Positions 53,827 to 63,462 of a stretch of DNA of 64,000 bases are shown here, in pieces; position 1 is the first letter of the stretch; each line of letters starts with the position of its first letter. A program made the translations under genes and the position numbers. The DNA lies in contig NZ_JBHSNF010000001.1 in NCBI RefSeq assembly GCF_042657065.1, positions 1,550,001 through 1,614,000 on the forward strand, in the 5' to 3' direction. The notes below the pieces were generated by a model, which searched no databases, had not been told where the DNA came from, and saw only the letters and a list, made by a program, of their open reading frames with translations. Source of the stretch: Rhodanobacter ginsengisoli (GTDB taxonomy: Bacteria; Pseudomonadota; Gammaproteobacteria; Xanthomonadales; Rhodanobacteraceae).

Positions 53827-55302
53827 ATGCTGTTGCGTTCTGCTGTTCGTTCCCTGCGGCATACCCCGCTGGTGGTTGCTCTGGGCCTGCTCGCCGCTTG
53901 TGCCAGTGGTCCCGGAAGCAAGCCCTCGGCCTCGGTCAACGAGCTCTACAGCCAGCTGGATCAGGCCAGCAAGGGCTACGAGACCGCGCTGCAGCAGGCC
54001 CGCGCCGGCGACCAGCAAGCCTCGCAGCAGAGCCTGACCGAGTCGCTGAACCGGCTGAAGGAAGCGGCAGCGCGCTGCGGCAGCACCGACGGCTGCGATC
54101 CGCAGCGGTTCTTCTCGGTATTCGATCGCCTGCTGCGATTGAAGGATGGCGATTTCAGCGACGAGCAGGATCTCAACAGCGATGTGGATGCCTCGCAGGC
54201 GGCGCTGGCCGCCGGCCAGACCGGGGCGGCCAGCCTGCCGCAGGCTCAGCGCAGCGTGACCCTGCTGCGCGGGCAGAAACTGTCGGAATTGATCGCCATG
54301 AACGGCCCGGTGAAGTCGGCGCTGGAAGACTGGCTGACCTGGCGGCGTCCCAATCTGATGGATGCCTACGTCAACTATGAACATCTGCGCTATCAGATGT
54401 GGCCGCAGTACCAGAAGGCCGATCTGCCCGAGGCGCTGCTGTTCGGCATCATCGCCAAGGAATCCGGCGGCAAGGTGCACGTGGTATCGCGCTCGGGTGC
54501 CGCCGGGCCGTTGCAGTTCATGTATGCCACCGGGTTGCGCTTCGGGCTGGGCACCGAAGACGGATTCGACATGCGTTACGACCCCGCGGCGTCGGCGCGG
54601 GCGAACGCCGCGTACCTCAATGAACAGCTGAAGACATTCAACAACAACCTCGAGCTGACCATCGGTGCCTACAACGGCGGCGAGGGTCGCATGCGCCGGC
54701 TGGTGGGGGACGACAATTCGGTGAGCTTCTACGACCCGCGCATCTACAACGAGCTTGCGCCCGAGACCCGCGAATACGTCCCGGCGGTGCTTGCGGCTGC
54801 CTGGCTGTTCCTGCATCCGAACAGCTACAACCTGAAGTTTCCCAAGGTGGATGGCGCGCCGGGTTCGATCGTGCTGAAGCGGGCGGCGTCACTTTCCGAA
54901 ATCACGGTGTGCCTGGGTTCGGCGGCGGGCATGGACGATGGCTGGTTCCGTACCCTGCGCAATCTCAATCCGCGGCTGGACCCCCAGGTGGCGCAGCCGA
55001 TCGGGACACGGCTGCAGGTGCCCAGGTCGCTGGAGAAGGTCTATGCGTCGCGTTGTATCGACGGACCCTGGCCGATCCTGGCCGCCGACCTGCACAGTGC
55101 GCAGGTGCCGGTAGTCGCCGCGGCGGCGCCCGCGCCGAAGGCCAGGGGAGAGCGTCGTTATCGGGTACACCACGGCGACACGCTGATCAGCATCGTGCGC
55201 GATCTGCACTGTTCGAGTGTGCAGGAGGTGGCCGAGATGAACGGGCTCAGGCACCATCGCATCCGGGCCGGCCAGCGGCTGAAGGTGCCCATCTGCAACT
55301 GA
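53827..55302 (+). CDS. mltD: Membrane-bound lytic murein transglycosylase D-like lipoprotein with LysM
   Basis: 491-residue lipoprotein: signal peptide with lipobox LLAAC (Cys25), then a coiled-coil-prone region (about 30-150), an SLT domain with catalytic Glu212 (IIAKESGGK) and the AAGPLQFM and LELTIGAYNGG motifs, and a C-terminal LysM (about 443-490, RYRVHHGDTLISIVRDL). It cleaves the glycan backbone of peptidoglycan. ATG 53827 was chosen; a GTG a few codons upstream is possible. Confidence 0.92.
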   Translation: MLLRSAVRSLRHTPLVVALGLLAACASGPGSKPSASVNELYSQLDQASKGYETALQQARAGDQQASQQSLTESLNRLKEAAARCGSTDGCDPQRFFSVFDRLLRLKDGDFSDEQDLNSDVDASQAALAAGQTGAASLPQAQRSVTLLRGQKLSELIAMNGPVKSALEDWLTWRRPNLMDAYVNYEHLRYQMWPQYQKADLPEALLFGIIAKESGGKVHVVSRSGAAGPLQFMYATGLRFGLGTEDGFDMRYDPAASARANAAYLNEQLKTFNNNLELTIGAYNGGEGRMRRLVGDDNSVSFYDPRIYNELAPETREYVPAVLAAAWLFLHPNSYNLKFPKVDGAPGSIVLKRAASLSEITVCLGSAAGMDDGWFRTLRNLNPRLDPQVAQPIGTRLQVPRSLEKVYASRCIDGPWPILAADLHSAQVPVVAAAAPAPKARGERRYRVHHGDTLISIVRDLHCSSVQEVAEMNGLRHHRIRAGQRLKVPICN

Positions 55303-55330
55303 GCCTCGAGGGGCAGCCAGTCGCGCTGGA

Positions 55331-55774
55331 TCAGGCGACCGCGGTCTCCTGCATCCAGCTGTCGACCGTGTGGCCGCCGCTGTTGCTGCGGATTTCCTTC
55401 AGCTCGCGCAGCAGCTGCATCAATTGCCGATGTTGCAGCTGCAGCCGGGTGTGCGGTGAGTTCTTGGTCTCGTGATAGGCCACGGCCAGCCACAAGGCGA
55501 TGCCGCGCAGCGCGACCTCGGCATTGTTCGAGCAGGCGCGTTCATAGCCGACGTCGGTACCCTGGCCCCACGGCAGATAGCGCGATTCCGGCGTGGTGCC
55601 GTACAGGTGGGGGAAGTCTCCGCGCGAGGCCTGGCCGATCTCGCGCAGGCTCAACGTGCTCAGCCGGTCCCGGTTGCGTTTGGGCAACGCCCGGATGCTG
55701 CGCTCGATATCGCGGAACTGGCGGCCCAGCTGACGGCTGCGCATCATCACGAAGAATGGAGTGAGTATCTGCAT
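55331..55774 (-). CDS. Hypothetical protein
   Basis: 147-residue soluble basic protein with conserved-looking blocks FVMMRSRQLGRQFRDIERSIR, YLPWGQGTDVGYERACSNNAEVALRG and a C-terminal coiled helix (QLQHRQLMQLLRELKEI). Good GAGGGA ribosome-binding site before the ATG at 55774. No signal peptide. Similar small proteins occur in Xanthomonadaceae, but no function is known to me. Confidence 0.65.
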   Translation of the reverse strand: MQILTPFFVMMRSRQLGRQFRDIERSIRALPKRNRDRLSTLSLREIGQASRGDFPHLYGTTPESRYLPWGQGTDVGYERACSNNAEVALRGIALWLAVAYHETKNSPHTRLQLQHRQLMQLLRELKEIRSNSGGHTVDSWMQETAVA

Positions 55775-55886
55775 GAGTTCCCTCGACCCTGGCGTTTGGC
55801 AGCACTCAAGCGGTGCGCCGCAGCCGGGAGCGTAGCGAACTGATGCCGGCAATTGCGCCTAGAGCGTCACAAAATGACGCGCGACG

Positions 55887-56765
55887 TCAGTTTTCCGGGC
55901 CCGAGGGGTGGCTGGCCCCGCTGATCCGGCCGTGGCCGATCCGCTCGCCCACCCGCACGGCCTGCTGCGATTCCATCGCGTCCAGGGTGGTGCTTCCCTC
56001 GGGCAACAGCACGATCACGGTGGATCCCATGTTGAAGCGCGCCATTTCGGCGAAGCGTTCCAGCGTGATATTCCGGCCGGCGAACGACTTGCGCCGGATC
56101 GATGAAGCGTAGGGTGGAATCACCAGGCCATCCCAGACCGTGGCCACCGACGAGACCAGGATCGCGCCGACCATCACCACCACGAACGGACCATGCTCAC
56201 CGTCGAAGTGGCACACCAGCCGTTCGTTGCGGGCGAACAGGCGCGGGATCGCCGCTACGGCAAACGGCGCCACGCTGAAGATGCGCCCCGGCACGTGCAC
56301 GGTTTCGCGCAGCGTTCCCTTCAGCGGCATGTGCACGCGGTGGTAGTCGCGCGGCGACAGGTACACCGTGACGAACGCGCCGTTGCGGAAGGGTGCGGCG
56401 GCCGCCTCGTCGCCGCCGAGCAGCTCGGCAGCAGTGTAATCCTGACCCTTGGCCTGGAAGATCCGTCCTTCGACGATGGCGCCGGACTGGCTGATGCGGC
56501 CATCGGCCGGCGAGAGCAGGGCATCGGGGTCGGCGTCGGCCCGGCGCGCATCGGCGCGAAGCTTGCGCGTGAAGAACGCATTGAAATGCTGATAGGCCCG
56601 TGGATCGGGTTGCGCGGCCTCGGCCATGTTCACCTGGTAATTGCGCACGATGGTGCCGATCAGCCAGTCCTTCCACGGCCCGAACGTCCAGCGGGTGGCC
56701 CAGTAGACGATGCGGGACAGCAGGCGGTGCGGCAGGATGTATTGCAGGAATACTTTGAAAGTCAT
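55887..56765 (-). CDS. psd: Phosphatidylserine decarboxylase proenzyme
   Basis: 292-residue inner-membrane enzyme that makes phosphatidylethanolamine. It is synthesised as a proenzyme that cleaves itself at Gly247-Ser248, here as MGST rather than the LGST of E. coli, giving a pyruvoyl on the alpha chain. The autocleavage triad is Asp88 (SPADGR), His145 (RVHMP) and Ser248. About 30 residues shorter than the E. coli enzyme. The ATG at 56765 begins MTFKVFLQYIL, as in other members. Divergent from prmB. Confidence 0.94.
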   Translation of the reverse strand: MTFKVFLQYILPHRLLSRIVYWATRWTFGPWKDWLIGTIVRNYQVNMAEAAQPDPRAYQHFNAFFTRKLRADARRADADPDALLSPADGRISQSGAIVEGRIFQAKGQDYTAAELLGGDEAAAAPFRNGAFVTVYLSPRDYHRVHMPLKGTLRETVHVPGRIFSVAPFAVAAIPRLFARNERLVCHFDGEHGPFVVVMVGAILVSSVATVWDGLVIPPYASSIRRKSFAGRNITLERFAEMARFNMGSTVIVLLPEGSTTLDAMESQQAVRVGERIGHGRISGASHPSGPEN

Positions 56766-56800
56766 CCGCCCAGTATAGAGGGCGCCGGGTGGGCTGGCCC

Positions 56801-56817
56801 TATAATGGCCGGCCATT
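56801..56817 (+). promoter_or_regulatory. Candidate -10 for prmB overlapping a palindrome
   Basis: TATAAT (56801-56806) lies 32 bases before the prmB GTG, and overlaps the perfect 14-bp palindrome AATGGCCGGCCATT (56804-56817). No convincing -35. The palindrome may be chance in GC-rich DNA. Confidence 0.35.
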
Positions 56818-56838
56818 CTGCTTTGCCCCTGGATTGCC

Positions 56839-57765
56839 GTGACCGCCGAACTCGCCTCCATCATCGACTTCATCCGTTATGGCGCCAGTCGCTTCTCGGC
56901 CGCCGGGCTCACCTTCGGCCACAGCCACGACAATCCGATCGACGAGGCCACCCACCTGGTGCTGGCCAGCCTGCACCTGCCACCGGACATCCCGCCCGCA
57001 TACGGTGCGGGGCGGCTCACCGCGGCCGAGCGCGAGAACGTGCTGGCCCTGATCGAGCGCCGGGTCAGCGAGCGCCTGCCGGTGGCCTATCTGGTCGGCG
57101 AGACCTGGTTCGCCGGTCTGAAGTTCAAGAGCGATCGCCGTGCGCTGGTGCCGCGCTCGCCGATCGCCGAGCTGATCGAATCGGGCTTTGCGCCGTGGCT
57201 GGACGAACGCCAGATCGAGCGCGCGCTGGACATGTGCACCGGCTCGGGCTGCATCGGCATCGCCATGGCCGAGTACAACCCGGGCTGGCGGGTCGACATC
57301 GTCGACATCAGTGAGGAGGCGCTGTCGCTGGCGCGCGAGAACATCGTGTTCCAGCACGTCGAGGGCCGGGTCGAGGCGATCCAGTCCGACCTGTTCGCCG
57401 GGGTGCAGGGACGCCGCTACGACCTGATCGTTTCCAATCCGCCATACGTCACCGAGGACGAATACACCGCGTTGCCGGGTGAGTACGCGCACGAACCGAA
57501 GCTCGGCCTCACCTCCGGCACCGATGGACTGGACCTGTGCCTGCGCATGCTGGACGAGGCCGCCGACCATCTCACCGATGACGGTCTGCTGATCGTCGAA
57601 GTCGGCGAAAGCGAGCACGCGCTGGCGGCATTGCTGCCCGAAGTGCCGTTCATCTGGATCGAGTTCAAGGTGGGCCAGATGGGGATCTTCGCGCTGGAAC
57701 GGCGCGACCTGGTCGAGCACGCCGCGGCGATCCATGCGGTGGCGGCGGCACGGCGTCCGACCTGA
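56839..57765 (+). CDS. prmB: 50S ribosomal protein L3 N5-glutamine methyltransferase
   Basis: 308-residue SAM-dependent methyltransferase with motif I DMCTGSGCIG (131-140) and the catalytic NPPY at 200-203. The long N-terminal helical domain (1-100) recognises the ribosomal protein. Adjacent aroC is typical of prmB rather than prmC, which is normally beside prfA. Start codon is GTG. Followed three bases later by a GNAT gene. Confidence 0.93.
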   Translation: MTAELASIIDFIRYGASRFSAAGLTFGHSHDNPIDEATHLVLASLHLPPDIPPAYGAGRLTAAERENVLALIERRVSERLPVAYLVGETWFAGLKFKSDRRALVPRSPIAELIESGFAPWLDERQIERALDMCTGSGCIGIAMAEYNPGWRVDIVDISEEALSLARENIVFQHVEGRVEAIQSDLFAGVQGRRYDLIVSNPPYVTEDEYTALPGEYAHEPKLGLTSGTDGLDLCLRMLDEAADHLTDDGLLIVEVGESEHALAALLPEVPFIWIEFKVGQMGIFALERRDLVEHAAAIHAVAAARRPT

Positions 57766-57768
57766 GCC

Positions 57769-58320
57769 ATGGAGCTGGACACGCCACGGCTGCGGCTGGA
57801 TGCATTGCGGCCGGAAGATGCCCCGGCGCTGTTCGCCTATCGTGCCGATCCGGCGGTGTCCCGCTTCCAGGGCTGGTGTCCGGCCAGCGTGGCGGAGGCC
57901 GCGGCGTTCATCGCGCGGCAGGCCGGCGCCTCGCTGGATATGCCGGAGGGGTGGTGCCAGCGCGCGATCCGCCTGCGCGACAGCGGCGAATTGATCGGCG
58001 ACCTGGGCATCCATCTGCCGGCGCAAGCCGAAGGCTCGATCGAGTTCGGCATCAGCATCGCGCCCGCCCACCAGGGCCAGGGGTATGCCACCGAGGCATT
58101 GCGAGCGGTGTTCGGTCTCATCTTTGGCCGGCTCGGCCGGCACCGCGTCCATGCCTCGGTCGATCCGCGCAATCTGGCCAGCATGGCGATGCTGCGCACG
58201 CTGGGCATGCGCCAGGAGGCGCATCACCGCGAAAGCCTGTGGCTGCAGGGCGAGTGGGTCGATGACCTGGTGTTCGCGCTGCTGGCCCGCGAGTGGCATG
58301 CTTCGCCGTCGACCCACTGA
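57769..58320 (+). CDS. GNAT acetyltransferase, RimJ/RimL-like
   Basis: 183-residue single-domain GNAT with the N-terminal TPRLRLDALRPEDAPALF, the acetyl-CoA loop AHQGQGYATEALRAV (about 104-118) and SVDPRNLASMAMLRTLGM in the C-terminal half, all marks of the RimJ/L-type subfamily that acetylates protein N-termini or small molecules. It begins three bases after prmB, suggesting coupled translation. Substrate unknown. Confidence 0.88.
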   Translation: MELDTPRLRLDALRPEDAPALFAYRADPAVSRFQGWCPASVAEAAAFIARQAGASLDMPEGWCQRAIRLRDSGELIGDLGIHLPAQAEGSIEFGISIAPAHQGQGYATEALRAVFGLIFGRLGRHRVHASVDPRNLASMAMLRTLGMRQEAHHRESLWLQGEWVDDLVFALLAREWHASPSTH

Positions 58321-58378
58321 CCCGATCGGCGCGCCATCGCGCTAAGCTGTGACGGTTTTCTTCGGACGTCCAAACACC

Positions 58379-59467
58379 GTGTCCAGCAATTCCTTCGGCA
58401 AGATATTCACCGTCACCACGTTCGGCGAAAGCCACGGGCCGGCGATCGGCTGCGTGATCGACGGCTGTCCACCGGGGCTGGCGATCGGTCCGGAGGAATT
58501 CCGCACCGACCTCGAGCGGCGCGCCACCGGCCGCAGCCGCTACACCTCGCAACGGCACGAGGCCGACGAGGTGGAGATCCTCTCGGGCGTGTACGAGGGC
58601 CGGACCACCGGCACGCCGATTGCGCTGCTGATCCGGAACACCGATCAGCGCAGCAAGGATTATGGCGACATCGCGTCGACCTTCCGCCCCGGCCATGCCG
58701 ACTACACCTACTGGCAGAAATACGGCATCCGCGATCCGCGCGGGGGCGGGCGCTCCTCCGCGCGCGAAACCACCATGCGGGTGGCGGCCGGCGTGGTCGC
58801 CAAGAAGTGGCTGGCCGAGCGGCATGGCGTGCAGGTGCGCGGCTACCTGGCGCAGATCGGCGACATCACCCCGGCGACGTTCGACTGGCAGGCGGTCGAG
58901 CAGAACCCGTTCTTCTGGCCCGACGCGGCGCAGGTGCCGGCGCTGGAAGCCCATATCAATGCCCTGCGCAAATCCGGCGACTCGGTCGGTGCGCGGGTCA
59001 ACGTGGTGGCCGACGGCGTGCCGCCGGGCTGGGGCGAGCCGATCTACGGCAAGCTGGATGGCGAACTGGCCAGCGCGCTGATGTCGATCAATGCGGTGAA
59101 AGGGGTGGAGATCGGCGACGGCTTCGCCGCCGTCAGCCAGCGCGGCAGCGAGCATCGCGATGAAATGAGCATGGCCGGATTCGCCTCCAACCACGCCGGC
59201 GGCATCCTGGGCGGCATCAGCAGTGGTCAGCCGGTCACTGCCTCGATCGTGCTGAAGCCGACCTCGAGCATCCTGATTCCCGGTCGCAGCGTGAACCTGG
59301 CCGGTGAACCGGCCGAGGTGGTGACCAAGGGGCGTCACGACCCCTGCGTCGGCATTCGCGCCACGCCGATCGCCGAGGCGATGATGGCGCTGGTGCTGAT
59401 CGACCAGGCGCTGCGTCATCGCGCGCAATGCGGCGACGTGGGCGCGATCGCCCCGCGCATCCCGTGA
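58379..59467 (+). CDS. aroC: Chorismate synthase
   Basis: Last enzyme of the shikimate pathway, converting EPSP to chorismate with reduced FMN. 362 residues (E. coli 361). Characteristic blocks: FGESHGPAIGCVIDGCPPG, RGGGRSSARETTMRVAAGVVA and GFASNHAGGILGGISSGQP. The GTG at 58379 gives the family's usual SSNSFGK start; an in-frame ATG 10 codons upstream is possible. Follows prmB and GNAT, a common arrangement. Confidence 0.96.
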   Translation: MSSNSFGKIFTVTTFGESHGPAIGCVIDGCPPGLAIGPEEFRTDLERRATGRSRYTSQRHEADEVEILSGVYEGRTTGTPIALLIRNTDQRSKDYGDIASTFRPGHADYTYWQKYGIRDPRGGGRSSARETTMRVAAGVVAKKWLAERHGVQVRGYLAQIGDITPATFDWQAVEQNPFFWPDAAQVPALEAHINALRKSGDSVGARVNVVADGVPPGWGEPIYGKLDGELASALMSINAVKGVEIGDGFAAVSQRGSEHRDEMSMAGFASNHAGGILGGISSGQPVTASIVLKPTSSILIPGRSVNLAGEPAEVVTKGRHDPCVGIRATPIAEAMMALVLIDQALRHRAQCGDVGAIAPRIP

Positions 59468-59630
59468 CGGGCCGGGAGCCATGCCGCGCGATGACCGCTT
59501 GGCGGTCGACCATGTGCCGTCGTCGCTCGGCCACGGCCCGCCTGCGGGACATCCGCCCACCATGCTCAACCCGAACGTACTGGCGCCGTGACCGGCCCGG
59601 CCATCCACCCCTGAACAAAGAACTTCATCC

Positions 59631-60662
59631 ATGAGCAAGAAGAGCAGCTACAAAGTCGCCATGGTCGGCGCCACCGGCGCAGTCGGTGAGACCCTGCTGG
59701 CGATCCTCGCCCAGCGCGATTTCCCGGTCAGCGAGCTGGTGCCGCTGGCCAGCGAGCGTTCGGCCGGCGGCAAGGTCGGCTTCGCCGGCCAGGAAATCAC
59801 CGTGCAGTTGCTGGACACCTATGATTTCGCCGGGGTCGACATCGCGTTCTTCTCGGCCGGCGGTTCGGTCAGCCGCGAACACGCGCCGCGGGCGGCAGCG
59901 GCCGGCGCGGTGGTGATCGACAACACGTCGGAGTTCCGTTACCAGGACGATATCCCTCTGGTGATCAGCGAGGTCAATCCGCACGCGATCGCGCAGTACA
60001 CCCAGCGCGGCATCATCGCCAACCCGAATTGCTCGACCATGCAGATGCTGGTGGCGCTGGCGCCGATCCATCGGGCGGTGCAGATCGAGCGGATCAACGT
60101 GGCCACCTACCAGTCGGTCTCCGGCGCCGGTCGCACCGGCATGGAAGAGCTCGGTCGGCAGACGGCGGCCCTGCTGAACTTCCAAAGCGTGGAGCCGGGC
60201 AAGAAATTTCCTGCCCAGATCGCGTTCAATGTGATCCCGCAGATCGACGATTTCCAGCCGAATGGCTATACCAAGGAAGAGATGAAGCTGGTCTGGGAAA
60301 CCCGCAAGATCCTGGAGGATGAGTCGATCCAGGTGAATCCGACCGCGGTACGCGTGCCGGTGTTCTATGGTCACTCCGAGGCGGTACACATTGAAACCAG
60401 CGACAAGATCACCGCCGAGCAAGCCCGCGAACTGCTGCTGCAGGCGCCGGGCGTGACCCTGATCGACGAGCGCAAGCCCGGCGGTTATCCGACGCCGGTG
60501 GGCGAGGCGGCCGGCAGCGATGCCGTGTTCGTGGGGCGCATTCGCGAGGATATCTCGCACGAGCGCGGGCTGGATCTGTGGATCGTCTCGGACAATATCC
60601 GCAAGGGCGCCGCGTTGAACGCGGTGCAGATTGCCGAGCTGCTGATTGAGGATTATCTCTGA
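59631..60662 (+). CDS. asd: Aspartate-semialdehyde dehydrogenase
   Basis: NADPH enzyme making aspartate semialdehyde for lysine, threonine, methionine and diaminopimelate. GATGAVGE at 13-20 binds NADP; the nucleophile is Cys134 in NPNCSTMQML, and His in VPVFYGHSEAVHIE completes the site. Length 343. The sequence is of the bacterial type close to that of pseudomonads. The 163-base gap before it holds no convincing gene. Confidence 0.96.
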   Translation: MSKKSSYKVAMVGATGAVGETLLAILAQRDFPVSELVPLASERSAGGKVGFAGQEITVQLLDTYDFAGVDIAFFSAGGSVSREHAPRAAAAGAVVIDNTSEFRYQDDIPLVISEVNPHAIAQYTQRGIIANPNCSTMQMLVALAPIHRAVQIERINVATYQSVSGAGRTGMEELGRQTAALLNFQSVEPGKKFPAQIAFNVIPQIDDFQPNGYTKEEMKLVWETRKILEDESIQVNPTAVRVPVFYGHSEAVHIETSDKITAEQARELLLQAPGVTLIDERKPGGYPTPVGEAAGSDAVFVGRIREDISHERGLDLWIVSDNIRKGAALNAVQIAELLIEDYL

Positions 60663-60664
60663 CG

Positions 60665-60970
60665 ATGTTTCGATTGCAATGTGTTGTTTTCATTTGTCTT
60701 GTTGCGACGCTCCCGGCGTGGGCCGGCAGTGCCGGAGCACCCTCCGGAGCGTTGACGGGGGGGCAGCCGGCGAGCTCCTTGCCCCCTATCCGGCAGCGCC
60801 TGAAACAGGACCGGATCGAAGTGAAGCGGCTGCAACAGAGCGTCGCCCAGCAGGAATCCGACAGTCAGCGGGCCAGCCAGCGTTTGCAGCAACAGGACCA
60901 GGCGATCGCCGAATTGCGCAGGCAATTGCAGGAACTGCAGGCCGGGCCGGCGGCTGGCCATCACCCGTGA
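60665..60970 (+). CDS. Small secreted coiled-coil hypothetical protein
   Basis: 101-residue protein with a signal peptide (MFRLQCVVFICLVATLPAWA) followed by a Pro/Gly/Ala stretch and a C-terminal coiled coil rich in Gln, Arg and Glu (about 42-94, with heptads such as KRLQQSVAQQESDSQRASQR). It starts two bases after asd and ends before fimV. Probably exported and dimeric. No family recognised; linked to fimV by position only. Confidence 0.6.
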   Translation: MFRLQCVVFICLVATLPAWAGSAGAPSGALTGGQPASSLPPIRQRLKQDRIEVKRLQQSVAQQESDSQRASQRLQQQDQAIAELRRQLQELQAGPAAGHHP

Positions 60971-61139
60971 AGAATCACCGCGGTGAGAACGTACCGCAGC
61001 AATGTACTGCAAGTATTCGCAGCGGCTATTGTTGATTGGTCTGCATATAACTAAAGTGGCACCACGTTTGCCGCAGTATCCGCCACGGCGGAGACACCCA
61101 ATTACAAAGTTGCGCCAAGGATAGTTCGGGGGAACACGC

Positions 61140-63449
61140 ATGAATCGTTCGTTGAAATTGTCGATGCTGATGGCACTGGCACTGGGCAGCAGCCAGGTCA
61201 TGGCGCTTGACCTCGGCCAGGTCCAGGTCAAGTCGGCGCTGGGGCAACCCTTGTTGGCGGAGATTCCGCTGCGGCCGGCGAATCCGGCGGAATTGCAGAA
61301 TCTGACGGTTCAGCTGGCTTCGAGCGAGGAATTCGCGCGCGCCGGCATCGTCGGGGGGCGCACCACCATCCCGTTGCATTTCAGCGTGGCGAATACCGCA
61401 GGCGGCCACAAGGTCATCCGCATCACCAGCAGCGTGGCGGTGGACGATCCTTACCTGGATCTGCTGATCGAAGTGAACGGCGCCGCGGGCAAGAGCGTGC
61501 GCGAATTCGCGATCCTGCTCGATCCGCCGGGCGCGCAGGCAGCGGCGCCCGCTGCGGTCGCCGCGGCACCACGCCCGGTGAAGCCGAGCCGCACCATGCC
61601 GGCGAAAGCGCCGGCCGCGCCGGCGCCTGTTGCAGCAGCACCCAGGGCCGCTGCGACCGGTGTCAGCAACGGACAGTATGGACCGGTCGAGCGTGGTCAG
61701 ACGCTATCGGGGATCGCGCACAGCACCGCTCCGGCGGGCGTCGACGTGCAGCAGATGATGCTGGCGCTGAAGCAGGCCAATCCCGATGCGTTCTACCAGG
61801 ACAATATCAATGCCTTGAAGAGCGGTGCGGTGTTGCGCGTGCCGACCTCCGCCGAGGCACAGGCGATGACGATCGCGGCGGCGGTGGCCGAAGTGCGTCG
61901 TCAGAACAGCGACTGGCGTGCCGGAACGCCGGGCAAGCCCACGGTCGTGGCGGCAGCGGCGACACGCGCATCGGCGTCCAGTGCACCCAGCGGCAGCGCG
62001 GGTCGCACGGAGGATCGTCTGGCACTGGTTCCGGCGAAGAACGGTGGCGCGGGCAGCAATGCCACGGGCAAGGGCGACAAGTCCGCTGACAGCATCCGTC
62101 AGGATCTCCTGCGCGCCAAGGAAAGCGTGGCGAGCCTTCAGCAGCAGAGCGCGGACCTGAAGACCCGTCTGAAGGACCTGAACGACATCAACAGCAAGAA
62201 TGAGCATCTGCTGTCGTTGAAGGACAACGAGATCGCCGAGCTGCAGCGCAAGCTGGCTGCCGCGCGCAAGGCCAGCGGCATGCCGGCGGAGGCAGTCAAG
62301 GCGGCGAATACCGCCGCGGTGACGACCCCGCCGGAGAGCAGTCTGGAAACCGCCGTCGCCACTGCCGGCACCAGCGCGGGGGCTGCCGGGCCGGTTGCAG
62401 CGGGGTCCGCCCCGAGGACAGCAACTTCACCGCTGGCCACGGCCGCCAGCGCGCCGATGTCCAGTGCTTCCGCCGCGGTCGCCGCAGCGGTTGCTCCGGC
62501 ACCGCCGGCCAAGCCGGTGAGCAAACCTGCCGCCAAACCCGCCATCGTACCGATGGTCGAGCAGCCCTGGTACATGCAGACGTGGGCATGGGCAGCCGGT
62601 GCAGGCGCGCTGTTGCTGTTGATCGTGCTGGCCATGCTGGGTCGCCGCAAACAGGCAGGTACGGCATCGAAGTCTTCCTCCTCGCTGGCTGACCGTTTTG
62701 GCGCGGCTGCGCCGGCGGATTCGGACATCCTCGATGGCGAGGACCTCGATCAGGAGGAACTGCTCGACCAGTTGGCGGAACATCCGGACGACATCGGTCT
62801 GCACCTGGAGCTGGTCACCCTGTATTACTCGCGGCGCGACGTCGAGCATTTCGAGGCGGCGGCCGAAGCCATGCATGCCCACATCACCGATCCCGAACAG
62901 GACGAGTGGCAGGACGTGCTGCACATGGGCGAGGACCTGGTCCCGGGTCACCCGCTGTTCGACCACCATCCCGAGCGGCCGGCAGACGAACAGTCGGGCG
63001 CACGGCCCGGCTTCGACATCGACGACTACGCCGACGAGAACGACGCGCCGACCGTGGTGTCGTCGATGCCGCCGCTGCCGCCGACGGGACCGAAAAAGGT
63101 CAGCGAATACAATTTCAATTTCGACCTGACCACGCCGCCGGTAGCCAGCCCGACAGCATCGGACGATGCCACGGTGGTTGCACCGCTGGTTGCGGATACG
63201 CAGACGACCGACGAGGCCGCCTCTAGCTGGCAGTTCGATGAATCCGCCGATACGCATCAGGCAACTGATCTCGGCCATGATGTCACCGAGTTCAGCGACG
63301 ATCCGATTGACACCAAGCTGGACCTGGCGCGCGCCTATGTGGACATGGGCGATACCGATGGCGCCCGTGCCATGCTTGGCGAGGTGATCAAGGAAGGCAG
63401 CCAGATGCAGCGGGATACGGCCAAGCGCCTGCTCGAGAGTCTGAGCTGA
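61140..63449 (+). CDS. fimV: FimV/HubP-family peptidoglycan-binding protein
   Basis: 769-residue polar hub protein needed for twitching motility and polar organisation. Signal peptide (1-22, ending in VMA), the FimV N-terminal domain (about 23-120), a LysM-like domain (about 180-240), Ala/Pro-rich linkers, a coiled coil (about 320-375), one membrane segment (about 478-500, WAWAAGAGALLLLIVLAMLG) and an acidic cytoplasmic tail ending in a FimV TPR-like motif (about 720-769, LDLARAYVDMGDTDGARAML). The tail is short for the family. CGGGGGAA precedes the ATG. Confidence 0.93.
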   Translation: MNRSLKLSMLMALALGSSQVMALDLGQVQVKSALGQPLLAEIPLRPANPAELQNLTVQLASSEEFARAGIVGGRTTIPLHFSVANTAGGHKVIRITSSVAVDDPYLDLLIEVNGAAGKSVREFAILLDPPGAQAAAPAAVAAAPRPVKPSRTMPAKAPAAPAPVAAAPRAAATGVSNGQYGPVERGQTLSGIAHSTAPAGVDVQQMMLALKQANPDAFYQDNINALKSGAVLRVPTSAEAQAMTIAAAVAEVRRQNSDWRAGTPGKPTVVAAAATRASASSAPSGSAGRTEDRLALVPAKNGGAGSNATGKGDKSADSIRQDLLRAKESVASLQQQSADLKTRLKDLNDINSKNEHLLSLKDNEIAELQRKLAAARKASGMPAEAVKAANTAAVTTPPESSLETAVATAGTSAGAAGPVAAGSAPRTATSPLATAASAPMSSASAAVAAAVAPAPPAKPVSKPAAKPAIVPMVEQPWYMQTWAWAAGAGALLLLIVLAMLGRRKQAGTASKSSSSLADRFGAAAPADSDILDGEDLDQEELLDQLAEHPDDIGLHLELVTLYYSRRDVEHFEAAAEAMHAHITDPEQDEWQDVLHMGEDLVPGHPLFDHHPERPADEQSGARPGFDIDDYADENDAPTVVSSMPPLPPTGPKKVSEYNFNFDLTTPPVASPTASDDATVVAPLVADTQTTDEAASSWQFDESADTHQATDLGHDVTEFSDDPIDTKLDLARAYVDMGDTDGARAMLGEVIKEGSQMQRDTAKRLLESLS

Positions 63450-63462
63450 GTTTCCGTACCCT

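Noticed and set aside
59480..59590. A 36-codon ORF between aroC and asd
   Set aside because: No ribosome-binding site, Pro/His-rich and no conserved pattern; probably chance.
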